NCBI GenBank assembly: GCA_028694215.1
Contig: JAQUTW010000003.1
Location: forward strand, 1 to 64,000
Length of the DNA: 64,000 nucleotides
Origin: Paludibacteraceae bacterium
GTDB lineage: Bacteria > Bacteroidota > Bacteroidia > Bacteroidales > Paludibacteraceae
Direction: 5' to 3'
The notes beneath the pieces were generated by a model. That model was given only the letters and a program-made list of their open reading frames with translations, was not told the origin of the DNA and did not search any database. The first letter of the stretch is position 1, and each line of letters begins with the position of its first letter. Shown piece after piece: positions 17,177-25,979 of the stretch. Both the position numbers and the translations under genes were made by a program.

Positions 17177-18073
17177 ATGAAACACCTGCGAAATTACACA
17201 TATTTATCAATTTGTTTGGCATTTTTCATCTGCCTTACCGGTTGCAAATCAGAAACAAAATCTATTTCTGAAAACTTACGATTTTGCGAGGCTATTCTTA
17301 ATTACAACAATTATATCTTGTGTGCCAATTTTGGTGACAAACATGGCGATACTTATAATCAGGAAGGGAAAGGATATATTACCATATACAATGGTAAAGA
17401 CAACTCTGTTCTCATTCCTGCCGACGGCAATTTGTCTGCTCCGAAAGGTATGGCAATCAAAAACAATTATTTATTCATAGCAGATGTACAAAAAGTCGTC
17501 ATTTATGATTTAGAACATCTGTCGTTACCGCCACGCACCATCAAAATGCCGGCTAAAGAAATTTTGGTAACAGACGTAGCGGTAATGGGTGATGTACTTT
17601 TTATTGCCGTTGTCAACACCGGCAATATCTACATTTTGGACATCACAGATCCAAACAATATAGACGAAAGCACTTTGGCTGTTTATGTCAACATTCCAGG
17701 CGCCAACGTTATGTGCACGACCAACGAATACAAATTATACATTGGTTCTTCACCATTAGCAAACAAACTGCCGATAGAAGACAATGTTCTCTACGTTATA
17801 GACGATATTATGCAACCAATGCCTAAAAAACTGATACACGACATTGGAGCTTATACCGGTATAGTTGTTTCTCCGGCAAAGCAAACACTGTATTTCATTG
17901 ATGTTAAGCATAATATTATTGGAGGTCTATCTTTAAAAAACGGAAAAATCAAAAAAATGCCAATGAAAAAACATATTGACCACCAAAATAAAATTTGTCT
18001 TTTCAATCGGGAATTGTATGTTACCGATTTTGAAAATCAAACAGTATTGACATTTGACTTAGACACTTATTAA
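17177..18073 (+). CDS. Lipoprotein with a beta-propeller-like repeat
   Basis: The 298-aa protein has a lipoprotein signal: hydrophobic residues 9-22 and lipobox LTG-C23. The mature part has recurring beta-rich blades such as GMAIKNNYLFIADVQKVVIYDLE, DVAVMGDVLFIAVVNTGNIYILD and NRELYVTDFENQTVLTFDLD. This looks like an NHL or six-bladed propeller, probably for binding a ligand or protein at the envelope. I do not recognise the family. It may be co-transcribed with comM, which starts 34 bases on. Confidence 0.7.
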   Translation: MKHLRNYTYLSICLAFFICLTGCKSETKSISENLRFCEAILNYNNYILCANFGDKHGDTYNQEGKGYITIYNGKDNSVLIPADGNLSAPKGMAIKNNYLFIADVQKVVIYDLEHLSLPPRTIKMPAKEILVTDVAVMGDVLFIAVVNTGNIYILDITDPNNIDESTLAVYVNIPGANVMCTTNEYKLYIGSSPLANKLPIEDNVLYVIDDIMQPMPKKLIHDIGAYTGIVVSPAKQTLYFIDVKHNIIGGLSLKNGKIKKMPMKKHIDHQNKICLFNRELYVTDFENQTVLTFDLDTY

Positions 18074-18107
18074 CTAAAAATTACCTAATCATTTATTTCA
18101 GTTCCTT

Positions 18108-19646
18108 ATGTTAGTAAAAACATACGGAGCGGCAGTACAAGGAATTGATGCCACTCTGGTTACTATAGAAGTTAATGTATCGCAAGGAATTAAATTCTTT
18201 TTAGTCGGATTACCCGACAATGCCGTAAAAGAGAGTCACGAACGTATTATATCGGCGCTGCAATACAACAAAATTCCCATTCCACGCAAACAGGTCGTTA
18301 TCAATATGGCACCTGCCGATATTCGAAAAGAAGGCTCAGCTTACGACTTACCATTAGCCATAGGGATGCTGGCGGCAACAGAGATTGTTAATAATCAAGA
18401 CATTGACAAATATATTATTATGGGTGAGCTTTCACTTGATGGCACCTTAAAACCCATTAAAGGTGTACTCCCCATTGCCATAAAAGCACGCGAAGCCGGT
18501 TTCAAAGGTTTCATCCTTCCTAAAGAAAATAGTCGGGAAGCAGCTGTTGTAAACAACTTAGAAGTATTTGGTGTAGATAATATCAGTGATGTTGTAAAGT
18601 TTCTCAACCACGAAATAGAATTGGAAACAACGCAAGTGGATACCCGTAGCGAATTTCTTGAACACATGGAAACCTTTGACATTGACTTTGCCGATGTTAA
18701 AGGTCAGGAAAACGTGAAACGTGCTTTGGAAATCGCCGCCGCAGGAGGTCACAACATTATTATGATTGGAGCTCCCGGATCGGGCAAATCGATGATGGCA
18801 AAACGTCTGCCAACCATCCTGCCTCCTCTGACCTTACGCGAAGCACTCGAAACCACAAAAATACATTCTGTAGCAGGGAAAATAGACAGAAATACATCAC
18901 TTATGGCGCAACGCCCGTTTCGCAGTCCACACCACACCATATCCGATGTGGCATTAGTGGGTGGTGGCGCATTTCCACAACCCGGAGAGATATCGTTAGC
19001 TCACAATGGCGTTTTATTTCTTGACGAACTGCCTGAATTTAAACGTACAGTTTTGGAAGTAATGCGACAACCTTTGGAAGATCGAAAAATTACTATCTCA
19101 CGGGCAAAATTTTCAACAGAATATCCGGCAAGTTTTATGCTGGTCGCTGCCATGAATCCTTGTCCATGCGGTTATTATAACCATCCGACACGTGAATGTG
19201 TATGTGCACCCGGAGCAGTACAAAAATACCTGAGCCGAATTTCGGGACCTCTACTCGACCGCATTGATATTCATATAGAAATTGTCCCTGTACCATTCGA
19301 AAAAATGTCGGAATGTGGAACTACGGAAAGCAGTGCCACTATACGCGAACGCGTTATAAAAGCTCGGAAAATACAGGAAGAACGATTCAAAGATACTGAA
19401 ACGATACACTGCAATGCACAAATGACTTCAAAGATGCTCCACAAATATGCGATTATTGATACTTCAGGACAAGCTTTACTAAAAACCGCTATGTCTCGCA
19501 TGAATCTTTCGGCACGCGCTTACGACAGAATATTGAAAGTGTCGCGCACCATTGCTGACCTCGACAACAGCACCAACATACAGACACAACACCTTGCCGA
19601 AGCCATCAACTACCGCAACCTCGACAAAGAAGGATGGGCAGGGTAA
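18108..19646 (+). CDS. comM: YifB/ComM-family Mg-chelatase-like AAA+ ATPase
   Basis: The 512-aa protein begins with the ComM N-terminal domain (LVKTYGAAVQGIDATLVTIEV, then SRE-type Lon-like region to about residue 175). The AAA+ core follows, with Walker A GAPGSGKSMM near residue 220, Walker B VLFLDELPEF and sensor MLVAAMNPCPCGYY. A C-terminal helical domain ends NYRNLDKEGW. In naturally competent bacteria ComM is a hexameric helicase driving branch migration of incoming DNA during transformation. Presence here does not prove competence, since the family is very widespread. It is full length and intact. Confidence 0.93.
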   Translation: MLVKTYGAAVQGIDATLVTIEVNVSQGIKFFLVGLPDNAVKESHERIISALQYNKIPIPRKQVVINMAPADIRKEGSAYDLPLAIGMLAATEIVNNQDIDKYIIMGELSLDGTLKPIKGVLPIAIKAREAGFKGFILPKENSREAAVVNNLEVFGVDNISDVVKFLNHEIELETTQVDTRSEFLEHMETFDIDFADVKGQENVKRALEIAAAGGHNIIMIGAPGSGKSMMAKRLPTILPPLTLREALETTKIHSVAGKIDRNTSLMAQRPFRSPHHTISDVALVGGGAFPQPGEISLAHNGVLFLDELPEFKRTVLEVMRQPLEDRKITISRAKFSTEYPASFMLVAAMNPCPCGYYNHPTRECVCAPGAVQKYLSRISGPLLDRIDIHIEIVPVPFEKMSECGTTESSATIRERVIKARKIQEERFKDTETIHCNAQMTSKMLHKYAIIDTSGQALLKTAMSRMNLSARAYDRILKVSRTIADLDNSTNIQTQHLAEAINYRNLDKEGWAG

Positions 19647-19768
19647 AAAAATCAGCCAATATAATGAGTTATTGAATACTTTTTTATCACGGAATACAAC
19701 AACAGGCTTTTCTTTAAAAAAATGCAAAAAAAAATCGCTTTTAAGTTGAAAACTTATTAGAAAAAAAG

Positions 19769-19776
19769 TATCTTTG
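19769..19776 (+). promoter_or_regulatory. -7 promoter box TATCTTTG for the leader/small RNA
   Basis: TATCTTTG sits 22 bases before the 25-codon ORF and 104 bases before the terminator. No other TAnnTTTG lies between the terminator and the start at 19970, so this is the best promoter for the downstream gene too. Confidence 0.6.
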
Positions 19777-19797
19777 TAAATTATTTGTAACTTATTT

Positions 19798-19875
19798 ATG
19801 AGATTACATAAATCAAAAATAAAAAAGATGCCTCTTTTCGTAATGCCCCAAAGTGGACAGCACATAGGCGGCTAA
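19798..19875 (+). CDS. 25-codon small ORF inside the leader
   Basis: ATG at 19798 opens a 25-residue peptide: basic first half (MRLHKSKIKKMP), then LFVMPQSGQHIGG and TAA. It lies entirely between the -7 box and the terminator, like a leader peptide. No codon run for one amino acid suggests classical amino-acid attenuation. It may be chance coding in an RNA. Confidence 0.35.
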   Translation: MRLHKSKIKKMPLFVMPQSGQHIGG

Positions 19876-19880
19876 AAATT

Positions 19881-19914
19881 AAGGGAATCGTATCAAGTAC
19901 GGTTCCCTTTTTTT
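19881..19914 (+). terminator. Terminator or attenuator in front of the PurF-like gene
   Basis: AAGGGAA-TCGT pairs with ACG-GTTCCCTT, followed by seven T. It lies 56 bases before the next start codon. Confidence 0.85.
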
Positions 19915-19969
19915 GTATCTTATTTTATGTAATTTAATTATTGATAATCAACAATATAACATAAAAAAC

Positions 19970-21373
19970 ATGGGAGGATTTTTTGGTACAATATCTAAAG
20001 GCGAATGTGCACACGACTTGTATTACGGTACAGACTACAATTCACATCTCGGTACACGACGTGGTGGTATAGTAACTTATGATGGCACCACTTTTCAACG
20101 CACTATACACAATTTAGAAAACGCTTACTTCAGAAGCAAATTTGAAAGTGATTTACCACGTTTCAAAGGAAAATCAGGAATTGGCGTCATCAGTGATACA
20201 GATTCACAACCCATTGTGTTAAAATCACATCATGGACGTTTTGCAATTACCACCGTAGCGCATATCCACAATTTGGACAACTTGGCACAAGAGATGATTC
20301 AAAAAGGAAAGCATTTCTCGGAATTTAGTTCCGGCAATATCAACCAAACCGAACTTATCTCTTTATTGGTGGATGAAGGCAACACCTTTGAAGAAGGAAT
20401 AGAACATCTGTTTAACAAAATACAAGGTTCCTGTTCATTATTATTATTAACCGAATTCGGTATTATTGCAGCACGCGACAAATTGGGAAGAACCCCGGTT
20501 ATTATCGCAAAAAAGGAAGGTGCCTATGCTGTATCCAGCGAACCTTGCGGATTTCCAAATCTTGGATTTGAAACCGAATATTTTCTCGGTCCCGGCGAAA
20601 TGGTACACATCACAGCCGATGGTTTCACACAACTGCGCAAGCCCAACAAAAAAATGCAGATTTGCTCATTTCTCTACGTCTATTACGGCTATCCCGTTTC
20701 CGACTATGAAAATATAAATGTTGACGAAGTACGTTACAAAGCCGGCTTCGAAAATGGCAAACAAGACACTACCGATGCTGATTTTATTTCTGCAATTCCG
20801 GATTCCGGTATCGGCTATGCTCTCGGCTATGCTGCCGGCAAAGGAATTCCATACAAACGTGCCATGATAAAATACACACCAACTTGGCCACGCAGTTTTA
20901 CTCCTGCAAATCAAAGCATGCGTAATTTAGTGGCAAAAATGAAGTTAATTCCAAACAAAACTTTGCTGCGAAACAAACGTGTCATTTTTAGTGATGATTC
21001 CATTGTACGCGGAACTCAACTCAAAGATAATGTGGAATTTTTATATGGTTACGGGGCAAAAGAAGTGCATATGCGCATTTCTGCGCCACCATTACTCTAT
21101 CCTTGTAAATTCATAGGATTTTCAGCGCAAAACTCAGATTTGGAACTTATAACACGTCGTATCATACAAGATTTGGAAGGTGATCATACAAAGCATTTGG
21201 ATTTATACCAGAATCCATGTACCACCGAACATTGTGCAATGGTGGATTGTATGCGCAAACGTTTCAATCTGACATCTCTGAAATTTAACACGATAGAAGG
21301 ACTTGTAAAAGCCATCGGGCTGCCAAAAGAACAAATCTGTACGCATTGTTTTGACGGCAGCAGCTATTTTTAA
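19970..21373 (+). CDS. PurF-like amidophosphoribosyltransferase homologue lacking the catalytic Cys
   Basis: The 467-aa protein has the PurF two-domain layout: an N-terminal Ntn glutaminase-like domain (about 1-230) and a C-terminal phosphoribosyltransferase domain with PRPP loop VIFSDDSIVRGTQ. A Cys-x-x-Cys near the C terminus (CTHCFDGSS) resembles the Fe-S cysteines of PurF. True PurF begins with a catalytic cysteine (CGIFG); here the N terminus is MGGFFGTISK, so that cysteine is glycine. I recall close homologues of this form across Bacteroidota, so it looks like a conserved paralogue and not a broken gene. It may use ammonia or a partner glutaminase, or have another role. Start at 19970 fits the family; an upstream in-frame start would overlap the terminator. 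Confidence 0.85.
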   Translation: MGGFFGTISKGECAHDLYYGTDYNSHLGTRRGGIVTYDGTTFQRTIHNLENAYFRSKFESDLPRFKGKSGIGVISDTDSQPIVLKSHHGRFAITTVAHIHNLDNLAQEMIQKGKHFSEFSSGNINQTELISLLVDEGNTFEEGIEHLFNKIQGSCSLLLLTEFGIIAARDKLGRTPVIIAKKEGAYAVSSEPCGFPNLGFETEYFLGPGEMVHITADGFTQLRKPNKKMQICSFLYVYYGYPVSDYENINVDEVRYKAGFENGKQDTTDADFISAIPDSGIGYALGYAAGKGIPYKRAMIKYTPTWPRSFTPANQSMRNLVAKMKLIPNKTLLRNKRVIFSDDSIVRGTQLKDNVEFLYGYGAKEVHMRISAPPLLYPCKFIGFSAQNSDLELITRRIIQDLEGDHTKHLDLYQNPCTTEHCAMVDCMRKRFNLTSLKFNTIEGLVKAIGLPKEQICTHCFDGSSYF

Positions 21374-21470
21374 TATTATCACAAAAATTATCATAAACAG
21401 TTTCAGCACACGAAATAGAGCAAAAATGAAAATAAAAAGCAATAAGTCGCTTTTTATCAAGAAAAAAGTA

Positions 21471-21478
21471 TAACTTTG
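21471..21478 (+). promoter_or_regulatory. -7 promoter box TAACTTTG for tig
   Basis: TAACTTTG fits TAnnTTTG and lies 56 bases before the tig ATG. No clear -33 TTTG is visible. Confidence 0.6.
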
Positions 21479-21534
21479 CAAGCTCATTCAAAACAGAATT
21501 AACAATTATAACAAATAATTATAACAAACTGATT

Positions 21535-22893
21535 ATGAACATTGTACGCAAAGATGTAGATGCCATAAACACAACCATTGGCATTCAAATTTCCAAAGTC
21601 GATTACGAAGAGAAAGCCGAAAAACAACTCAAAGAATATCGTAAAAAAGCGAATATCCCGGGATTTCGTCCGGGAATGGTGCCTATCGGATTAATCAAAA
21701 AAATGTATGGCAAAGCCATTATGGCAGAGGAAATCAACAAAATCATCTCCGACTCATTGATGAATTACATCAAAGAAAATAATTTGGATATTTTGGGTGA
21801 ACCATTGCCAAACGAAACAGATCAAAAACCTATTAATTTTGATACCGACGAAGAGTTTGAATTTTTATTCGATTTAGCACTTGCACCTGAATTTGATATA
21901 GAATTAAGCAAAAAAGATAAAGTTAAATATTACGACATCACCGTTACTGATGAAATGATTGATAATCAAATCAAATCATACGCAGGACGTTTTGGCAAAT
22001 ATGAACAAAAAGACACAGCAGAAGAAAAAGATATGCTGAAAGGCGAATTGGCTGAACTCAACGCCGACAAAAAACCAAAAACAGATGGTATTCACGTAAC
22101 AGATGCCGTATTATCTGCTGATAGAATGATTGATGCACAAAAAGCATTATTCGTTAATGCCAAAAAAGGCGACACCATCATTTTTAATCCGAAAGAAGCA
22201 TTCAACAGTAGCGAAATTGAAATTTCGTCATTAATGAAAATTTCTAAAGAAGCCACTAAAAATCTTACCTCCGATTTCTCATTTACAATACAAAGCATAA
22301 CACGCTATGCCGAAGCAGATATTGACCAATCGTTGTTCGACAAAGTATTAGGTGAAGGCAAAGTGAAAGACGAAGCCGAATTCCGTGCCAAAGTGGCAGA
22401 AGGAATCAAAGACTCGTACATAGCCGACAGTGAATATAAATTTGGTATGGATACAAAAGACGCAATTTTGAAAAAAATTGAAAATGTAGTGTTCCCCGAA
22501 GCTTTTCTGAAACGTTGGGTTTTGGCCACCAATACAAACTTGACGAAAGAAACCGTTGAAAAAGATTTCCACTTGATGTTGGACGATTTAAAATGGTATC
22601 TCGTTAAAAACAAATTAGCCAAAAAATACGAATGTAAAGTAGAAAAAGATGACATTAATGCTTACGCCAAAAAAATTGCTAAGATACAATTTGCCCAATA
22701 TGGCATGATTAATGTTCCTGACGATATTTTAGAAAACTATGCACAAGAAACGCTGAAGAAAGAAGATGCTGTCAAAAACATGATTGAAAAAATCATCGAA
22801 GAAAAAGTTTTGGCAAAAGTAAAAGAAGCTATCAAACTGGATACAAAAGCCATTTCTTATGAAGATTTCAATAAGATGTTCGAAGAAAAATAA
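21535..22893 (+). CDS. tig: Trigger factor
   Basis: Trigger factor is the ribosome-bound chaperone that first meets nascent chains. The 452-aa protein keeps the N-terminal ribosome-docking motif GFRPGMVPIGLIKKMYG (about residues 44-60). The central region is degenerate relative to FKBP-type PPIases, as usual in Bacteroidota, and the C-terminal arm region is Lys/Glu-rich and helical. It is monocistronic, with a -7 promoter box upstream and a bidirectional terminator downstream. Confidence 0.93.
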   Translation: MNIVRKDVDAINTTIGIQISKVDYEEKAEKQLKEYRKKANIPGFRPGMVPIGLIKKMYGKAIMAEEINKIISDSLMNYIKENNLDILGEPLPNETDQKPINFDTDEEFEFLFDLALAPEFDIELSKKDKVKYYDITVTDEMIDNQIKSYAGRFGKYEQKDTAEEKDMLKGELAELNADKKPKTDGIHVTDAVLSADRMIDAQKALFVNAKKGDTIIFNPKEAFNSSEIEISSLMKISKEATKNLTSDFSFTIQSITRYAEADIDQSLFDKVLGEGKVKDEAEFRAKVAEGIKDSYIADSEYKFGMDTKDAILKKIENVVFPEAFLKRWVLATNTNLTKETVEKDFHLMLDDLKWYLVKNKLAKKYECKVEKDDINAYAKKIAKIQFAQYGMINVPDDILENYAQETLKKEDAVKNMIEKIIEEKVLAKVKEAIKLDTKAISYEDFNKMFEEK

Positions 22894-22919
22894 ATAAAAA
22901 ACTTTTATTATAAAAAAGA

Positions 22920-22949
22920 CGGATGCAAATACTGCATCCGTTTTTTTTT
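22920..22949. terminator. Bidirectional terminator between tig and pth
   Basis: CGGATGC-aaatact-GCATCCG is a perfect 7-bp hairpin flanked by A/T runs on both sides, placed between convergent genes. Confidence 0.85.
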
Positions 22950-22950
22950 A

Positions 22951-23514
22951 CTATTTATTATTGTACAAATTCATAGTAGTTTGAATTCCTGACAAGCAAA
23001 AAGATTTTATCATTTCTACTGCCTGCCCTACCCTTTGAGGAAAAATCTTTTGTTCCTCGTCCGTCAAATGTCCTAAAACATAAGTCACTTGCCCGCCACG
23101 AGGGTAATTGTTGCCAATGCCAAAGCGCAATCGTGCATAATTTTGGGTTCCAAGTGTTTCCTCTATGTGACGCAAACCATTATGTCCGGCATTGCTGCCA
23201 TTTGCTTTCAGGCGCAAGGCTCCAAATGGCAAAGCCACATCATCAACAATTACCAAAACCTGCTCCAACGGTATTTTTTCCTGCTGCATCCAATAGCGAA
23301 TGGCATTACCGCTTAAATTCATAAACGTAGAAGGCTTTAACAAAATCAGTTCATGCCCTTTCAAACGACACTGAGCTAACGCGCCATAACGTTTGTCGGC
23401 AAAAACAACATTGGACGCCTCTGCAAAAGCGTCCAATGTTTCAAATCCCATATTATGACGGGTATGAGCATATTCTTCACCAATATTGCCCAATCCGACA
23501 ATTAAATACTTCAT
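22951..23514 (-). CDS. pth: Peptidyl-tRNA hydrolase
   Basis: Pth cleaves the ester bond of peptidyl-tRNAs released by drop-off and so recycles tRNA. The 187-aa product shows [28 protein letters not shown] (with catalytic His in TRHNMG), [10 protein letters not shown] and [11 protein letters not shown], plus [12 protein letters not shown]. Length and motifs are typical. It lies 8 bases downstream of rplY on the same strand, the common L25-Pth arrangement. Confidence 0.96.
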   Translation of the reverse strand: MKYLIVGLGNIGEEYAHTRHNMGFETLDAFAEASNVVFADKRYGALAQCRLKGHELILLKPSTFMNLSGNAIRYWMQQEKIPLEQVLVIVDDVALPFGALRLKANGSNAGHNGLRHIEETLGTQNYARLRFGIGNNYPRGGQVTYVLGHLTDEEQKIFPQRVGQAVEMIKSFCLSGIQTTMNLYNNK

Positions 23515-23522
23515 TGTTCAAT

Positions 23523-24137
23523 TTATTCTGCTGCAGGAGTTGATTCTGCTGCTGCAGGAGTTGCTGCAGCAACTGGTTCTTCCATACCGCGTGCTACACG
23601 AGTTGTTTTAACAGAGCAAATTACACAATCAGGCGCATTCAAAAATTCTAATTTATCTATTTTCATAGATTTAACTTGTATTGTCTTGCCAAGTTCCAAA
23701 TTCTCTACATTAATCGTAATTAATTCTGGAATATCTTTGTGTAAAGCTTTAACTTTCAACTTACGCATTTCGAGACCTAATTTACCACCAGCCCGTACAC
23801 CGACAGCTAACCCCTCCAATTTAACAGGCACTTCCATTACAATCGGTTTGTCATCGGAAACTTCCAAAAAGTCGATATGCAAAATTCTATCCGAAACAGG
23901 ATGAAACTGAATTTCTTTTAAAATTGCTTCGGTAGTTTTGCCGTCAATATTTAAATTGACAACATAAATATTGGGCGTATAAATCAATTTCCTCAAATCT
24001 GATTCTTTTACCTCAAAATACATACTATGTTCTCCGCCATAAATAACGCAGGGAACTAATTCGTTGGCACGTGCAGCCTTACTGCTTTTTTTTCCAAGAG
24101 TTGTTCTTTTAACTCCTTCAAGTTCAAATGTTTTCAT
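23523..24137 (-). CDS. rplY: 50S ribosomal protein L25/general stress protein Ctc
   Basis: The 204-aa product is the long, two-domain Ctc type of L25: an N-terminal 5S rRNA-binding domain (MKTFELEGVKRTTLGKKSSKAARANELVPCVIYGG) and a C-terminal TL5-like domain. A short Ala/Thr/Pro-rich tail (AAATPAAAESTPAAE) follows. It binds 5S rRNA in the large subunit. It is the first gene of the rplY-pth pair; a leader hairpin follows the promoter (24198-24213). Confidence 0.94.
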   Translation of the reverse strand: MKTFELEGVKRTTLGKKSSKAARANELVPCVIYGGEHSMYFEVKESDLRKLIYTPNIYVVNLNIDGKTTEAILKEIQFHPVSDRILHIDFLEVSDDKPIVMEVPVKLEGLAVGVRAGGKLGLEMRKLKVKALHKDIPELITINVENLELGKTIQVKSMKIDKLEFLNAPDCVICSVKTTRVARGMEEPVAAATPAAAESTPAAE

Positions 24138-24197
24138 TGTTTTAATTTTTTGTGTTACTCAAAATTTAAGCTTTTATAATGGCTCAATTTCCCATCA

Positions 24198-24213
24198 CAC
24201 GGATGCTTCCGTG
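24198..24213 (-). promoter_or_regulatory. 5' leader hairpin of rplY
   Basis: The minus strand reads CACGGA-AGCA-TCCGTG, a perfect 6-bp stem with a tetraloop within the 86-base leader. No U tract follows, so it is not a terminator. It may bind L25 itself (autoregulation), which is a guess. Confidence 0.4.
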
Positions 24214-24223
24214 AAAAGCGATG

Positions 24224-24231
24224 CAAAGGTA
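24224..24231 (-). promoter_or_regulatory. -7 promoter box TACCTTTG for rplY-pth
   Basis: The minus strand reads TACCTTTG 86 bases before the rplY start. It faces away from the glyS promoter across about 100 A/T-rich bases. Confidence 0.7.
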
Positions 24232-24334
24232 CATATTTTTCCCGATAATACAAAATGCCTCGTTCACAAAAAACAAAAAAATACAACAAAACATTTCTTA
24301 CATAAATAAAGTTGGCTTAATAAGACATTTTTAT

Positions 24335-24342
24335 TACCTTTG
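24335..24342 (+). promoter_or_regulatory. -7 promoter box TACCTTTG for glyS
   Basis: TACCTTTG lies 22 bases before ATG 24365; a TTGG at 24312-24315 could be the -33 element (19-base spacing). It rules out the longer ORF start at 24221. Confidence 0.7.
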
Positions 24343-24364
24343 CAAGTCGAAAAAAACAAGTATT

Positions 24365-25912
24365 ATGGCTTCACAAGAAGAGGTTTTTAAAAAAATCATA
24401 GCTCATTGTAAAGAATATGGGTTTGTTTTTCCGTCAAGCGAAATTTATGACGGATTAGCCGCCGTATACGATTACGGTCAAAATGGTGTAGAACTAAAAA
24501 ACAATATCAAAAAATATTGGTGGGACAGTATGATTCTGCTACACGAAAACATTGTTGGTATTGATGCTGCCATTTTTATGCACCCTACCATATGGAAAGC
24601 GTCAGGGCATGTCGATGCGTTCAACGACCCGCTTATTGATAACAAGGATAGCAAAAAGCGCTACCGTGCAGATGTGCTTATTGAAGAACAATTGGCAAAA
24701 TATGATGACAAAATTGCTAAAGAAGTAGAAAAAGCAGCCAAAAAATTTGGTGAATCATTTGATGCCGAACTTTATAAAACAACAAATCCACGCGTATTAG
24801 AACACACTGCCAAACGCAATGCCTTACACGAACGTTTTGCCAAAGCGATGAATGGCAACGACCTAAATGAGTTGAAAGAAATTATCATTGACGAAGGAAT
24901 TGTGTGCCCTATCAGTGGTACAAAAAATTGGACAGATGTACGTCAGTTTAATTTAATGTTCTCAACAGAAATGGGTTCTACATCAGACAGTTCAATGAAA
25001 ATATATTTGCGTCCGGAAACAGCACAGGGCATTTTTGTCAATTATCTGAATGTTCAAAAAACCGGTCGCATGAAGATTCCATTTGGTATAGCTCAAATTG
25101 GGAAAGCTTTCCGTAACGAAATTGTAGCACGTCAATTTATTTTCCGTATGCGTGAATTTGAACAGATGGAAATGCAGTTTTTTGTAAAACCGGGAGACGA
25201 AATGCAATGGTTCGATCATTGGAAAGCATTCCGTTTGAAATGGCATAAAGCACTTGGTTTAGGAGATCAGAAATACCGCTTTCACGACCACGAGAAATTG
25301 GCACATTATGCAAATGCTGCCACCGACATTGAGTTTGAAATGCCGTTTGGATTTAAAGAAGTGGAAGGAATCCACAGTCGTACCAATTTTGATTTAAGCC
25401 AACATGCAAAATTTTCCGGCAAAAAAATAGAATATTTTGATCCGGAAACAAATCAATCCTACACACCATATGTCATAGAAACGTCTATTGGCGTTGATCG
25501 TATGTTCTTGTCCATCATTTGTTCTTCCTATTGCGAAGAAACTTTGGATAATGGAGAAAGTCGTGTAGTATTAAAATTACCACAAGTTTTGGCACCCATC
25601 AAAGCCTGTATAATGCCGCTTGTTAAAAAAGACGGTCTGCCGGAAAAAGCACGCGAAATAATGAACAGTTTGAAATTTGATTTCAAATGCGCATACGATG
25701 AAAAAGATTCTATTGGAAAACGCTACCGTCGGCAAGATGCTATTGGTACTCCATTTTGCATTACCATCGATCATCAAACTTTGGAAGACAACTGTGTTAC
25801 TGTACGATACCGCGATACCATGCAACAAGAGCGCGTTTCCATAGACACATTGCATCACATGATAAGTGATGCTGTAAATATGAAGAACTTATTTAAAAAA
25901 ATTGTTTCTTAA
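24365..25912 (+). CDS. glyS: Glycyl-tRNA synthetase (dimeric type)
   Basis: The 515-aa alpha2-type glycyl-tRNA synthetase is a class II enzyme. Motif 2 is seen in FRNEIVARQFIFRMREFEQMEM, the class II core in LRPETAQGIFVNY, and motif 3 in SIGVDRMFLSI. The C-terminal anticodon-binding domain covers about residues 415-515 (starting APIKACIMPLV). The ATG at 24365 (MASQEEVFKKII) fits the family. An in-frame ORF extension to 24221 would run through the promoter box and is rejected. Confidence 0.96.
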   Translation: MASQEEVFKKIIAHCKEYGFVFPSSEIYDGLAAVYDYGQNGVELKNNIKKYWWDSMILLHENIVGIDAAIFMHPTIWKASGHVDAFNDPLIDNKDSKKRYRADVLIEEQLAKYDDKIAKEVEKAAKKFGESFDAELYKTTNPRVLEHTAKRNALHERFAKAMNGNDLNELKEIIIDEGIVCPISGTKNWTDVRQFNLMFSTEMGSTSDSSMKIYLRPETAQGIFVNYLNVQKTGRMKIPFGIAQIGKAFRNEIVARQFIFRMREFEQMEMQFFVKPGDEMQWFDHWKAFRLKWHKALGLGDQKYRFHDHEKLAHYANAATDIEFEMPFGFKEVEGIHSRTNFDLSQHAKFSGKKIEYFDPETNQSYTPYVIETSIGVDRMFLSIICSSYCEETLDNGESRVVLKLPQVLAPIKACIMPLVKKDGLPEKAREIMNSLKFDFKCAYDEKDSIGKRYRRQDAIGTPFCITIDHQTLEDNCVTVRYRDTMQQERVSIDTLHHMISDAVNMKNLFKKIVS

Positions 25913-25979
25913 TAATAAGAAAGCTATTGATTTTTGGTCAATAGTTTTTTTTTGTCTAATACTAAAAACTTTCTGACAA

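Larger units (their letters stand above)
19783..19914 (+). ncRNA. Candidate small RNA or attenuator leader upstream of the PurF-like gene
   Basis: An about 130-nt unit runs from a -7 box to a strong terminator. It contains TTTATG-agatta-CATAAA (6-bp stem), GCCT...AGGC pairing and the end hairpin. It could be an independent small RNA, or a leader whose terminator controls transcription into the gene at 19970. No Rfam family comes to mind. Confidence 0.5.

Noticed and set aside
19647-19768. Search for a gene between comM and the leader unit
   Set aside because: The stretch is A/T-rich with no start in good context and no hairpin of note.
24221-24364. 48-codon N-terminal extension of glyS
   Set aside because: It would span the promoter box at 24335-24342 and has no counterpart in glycyl-tRNA synthetases.
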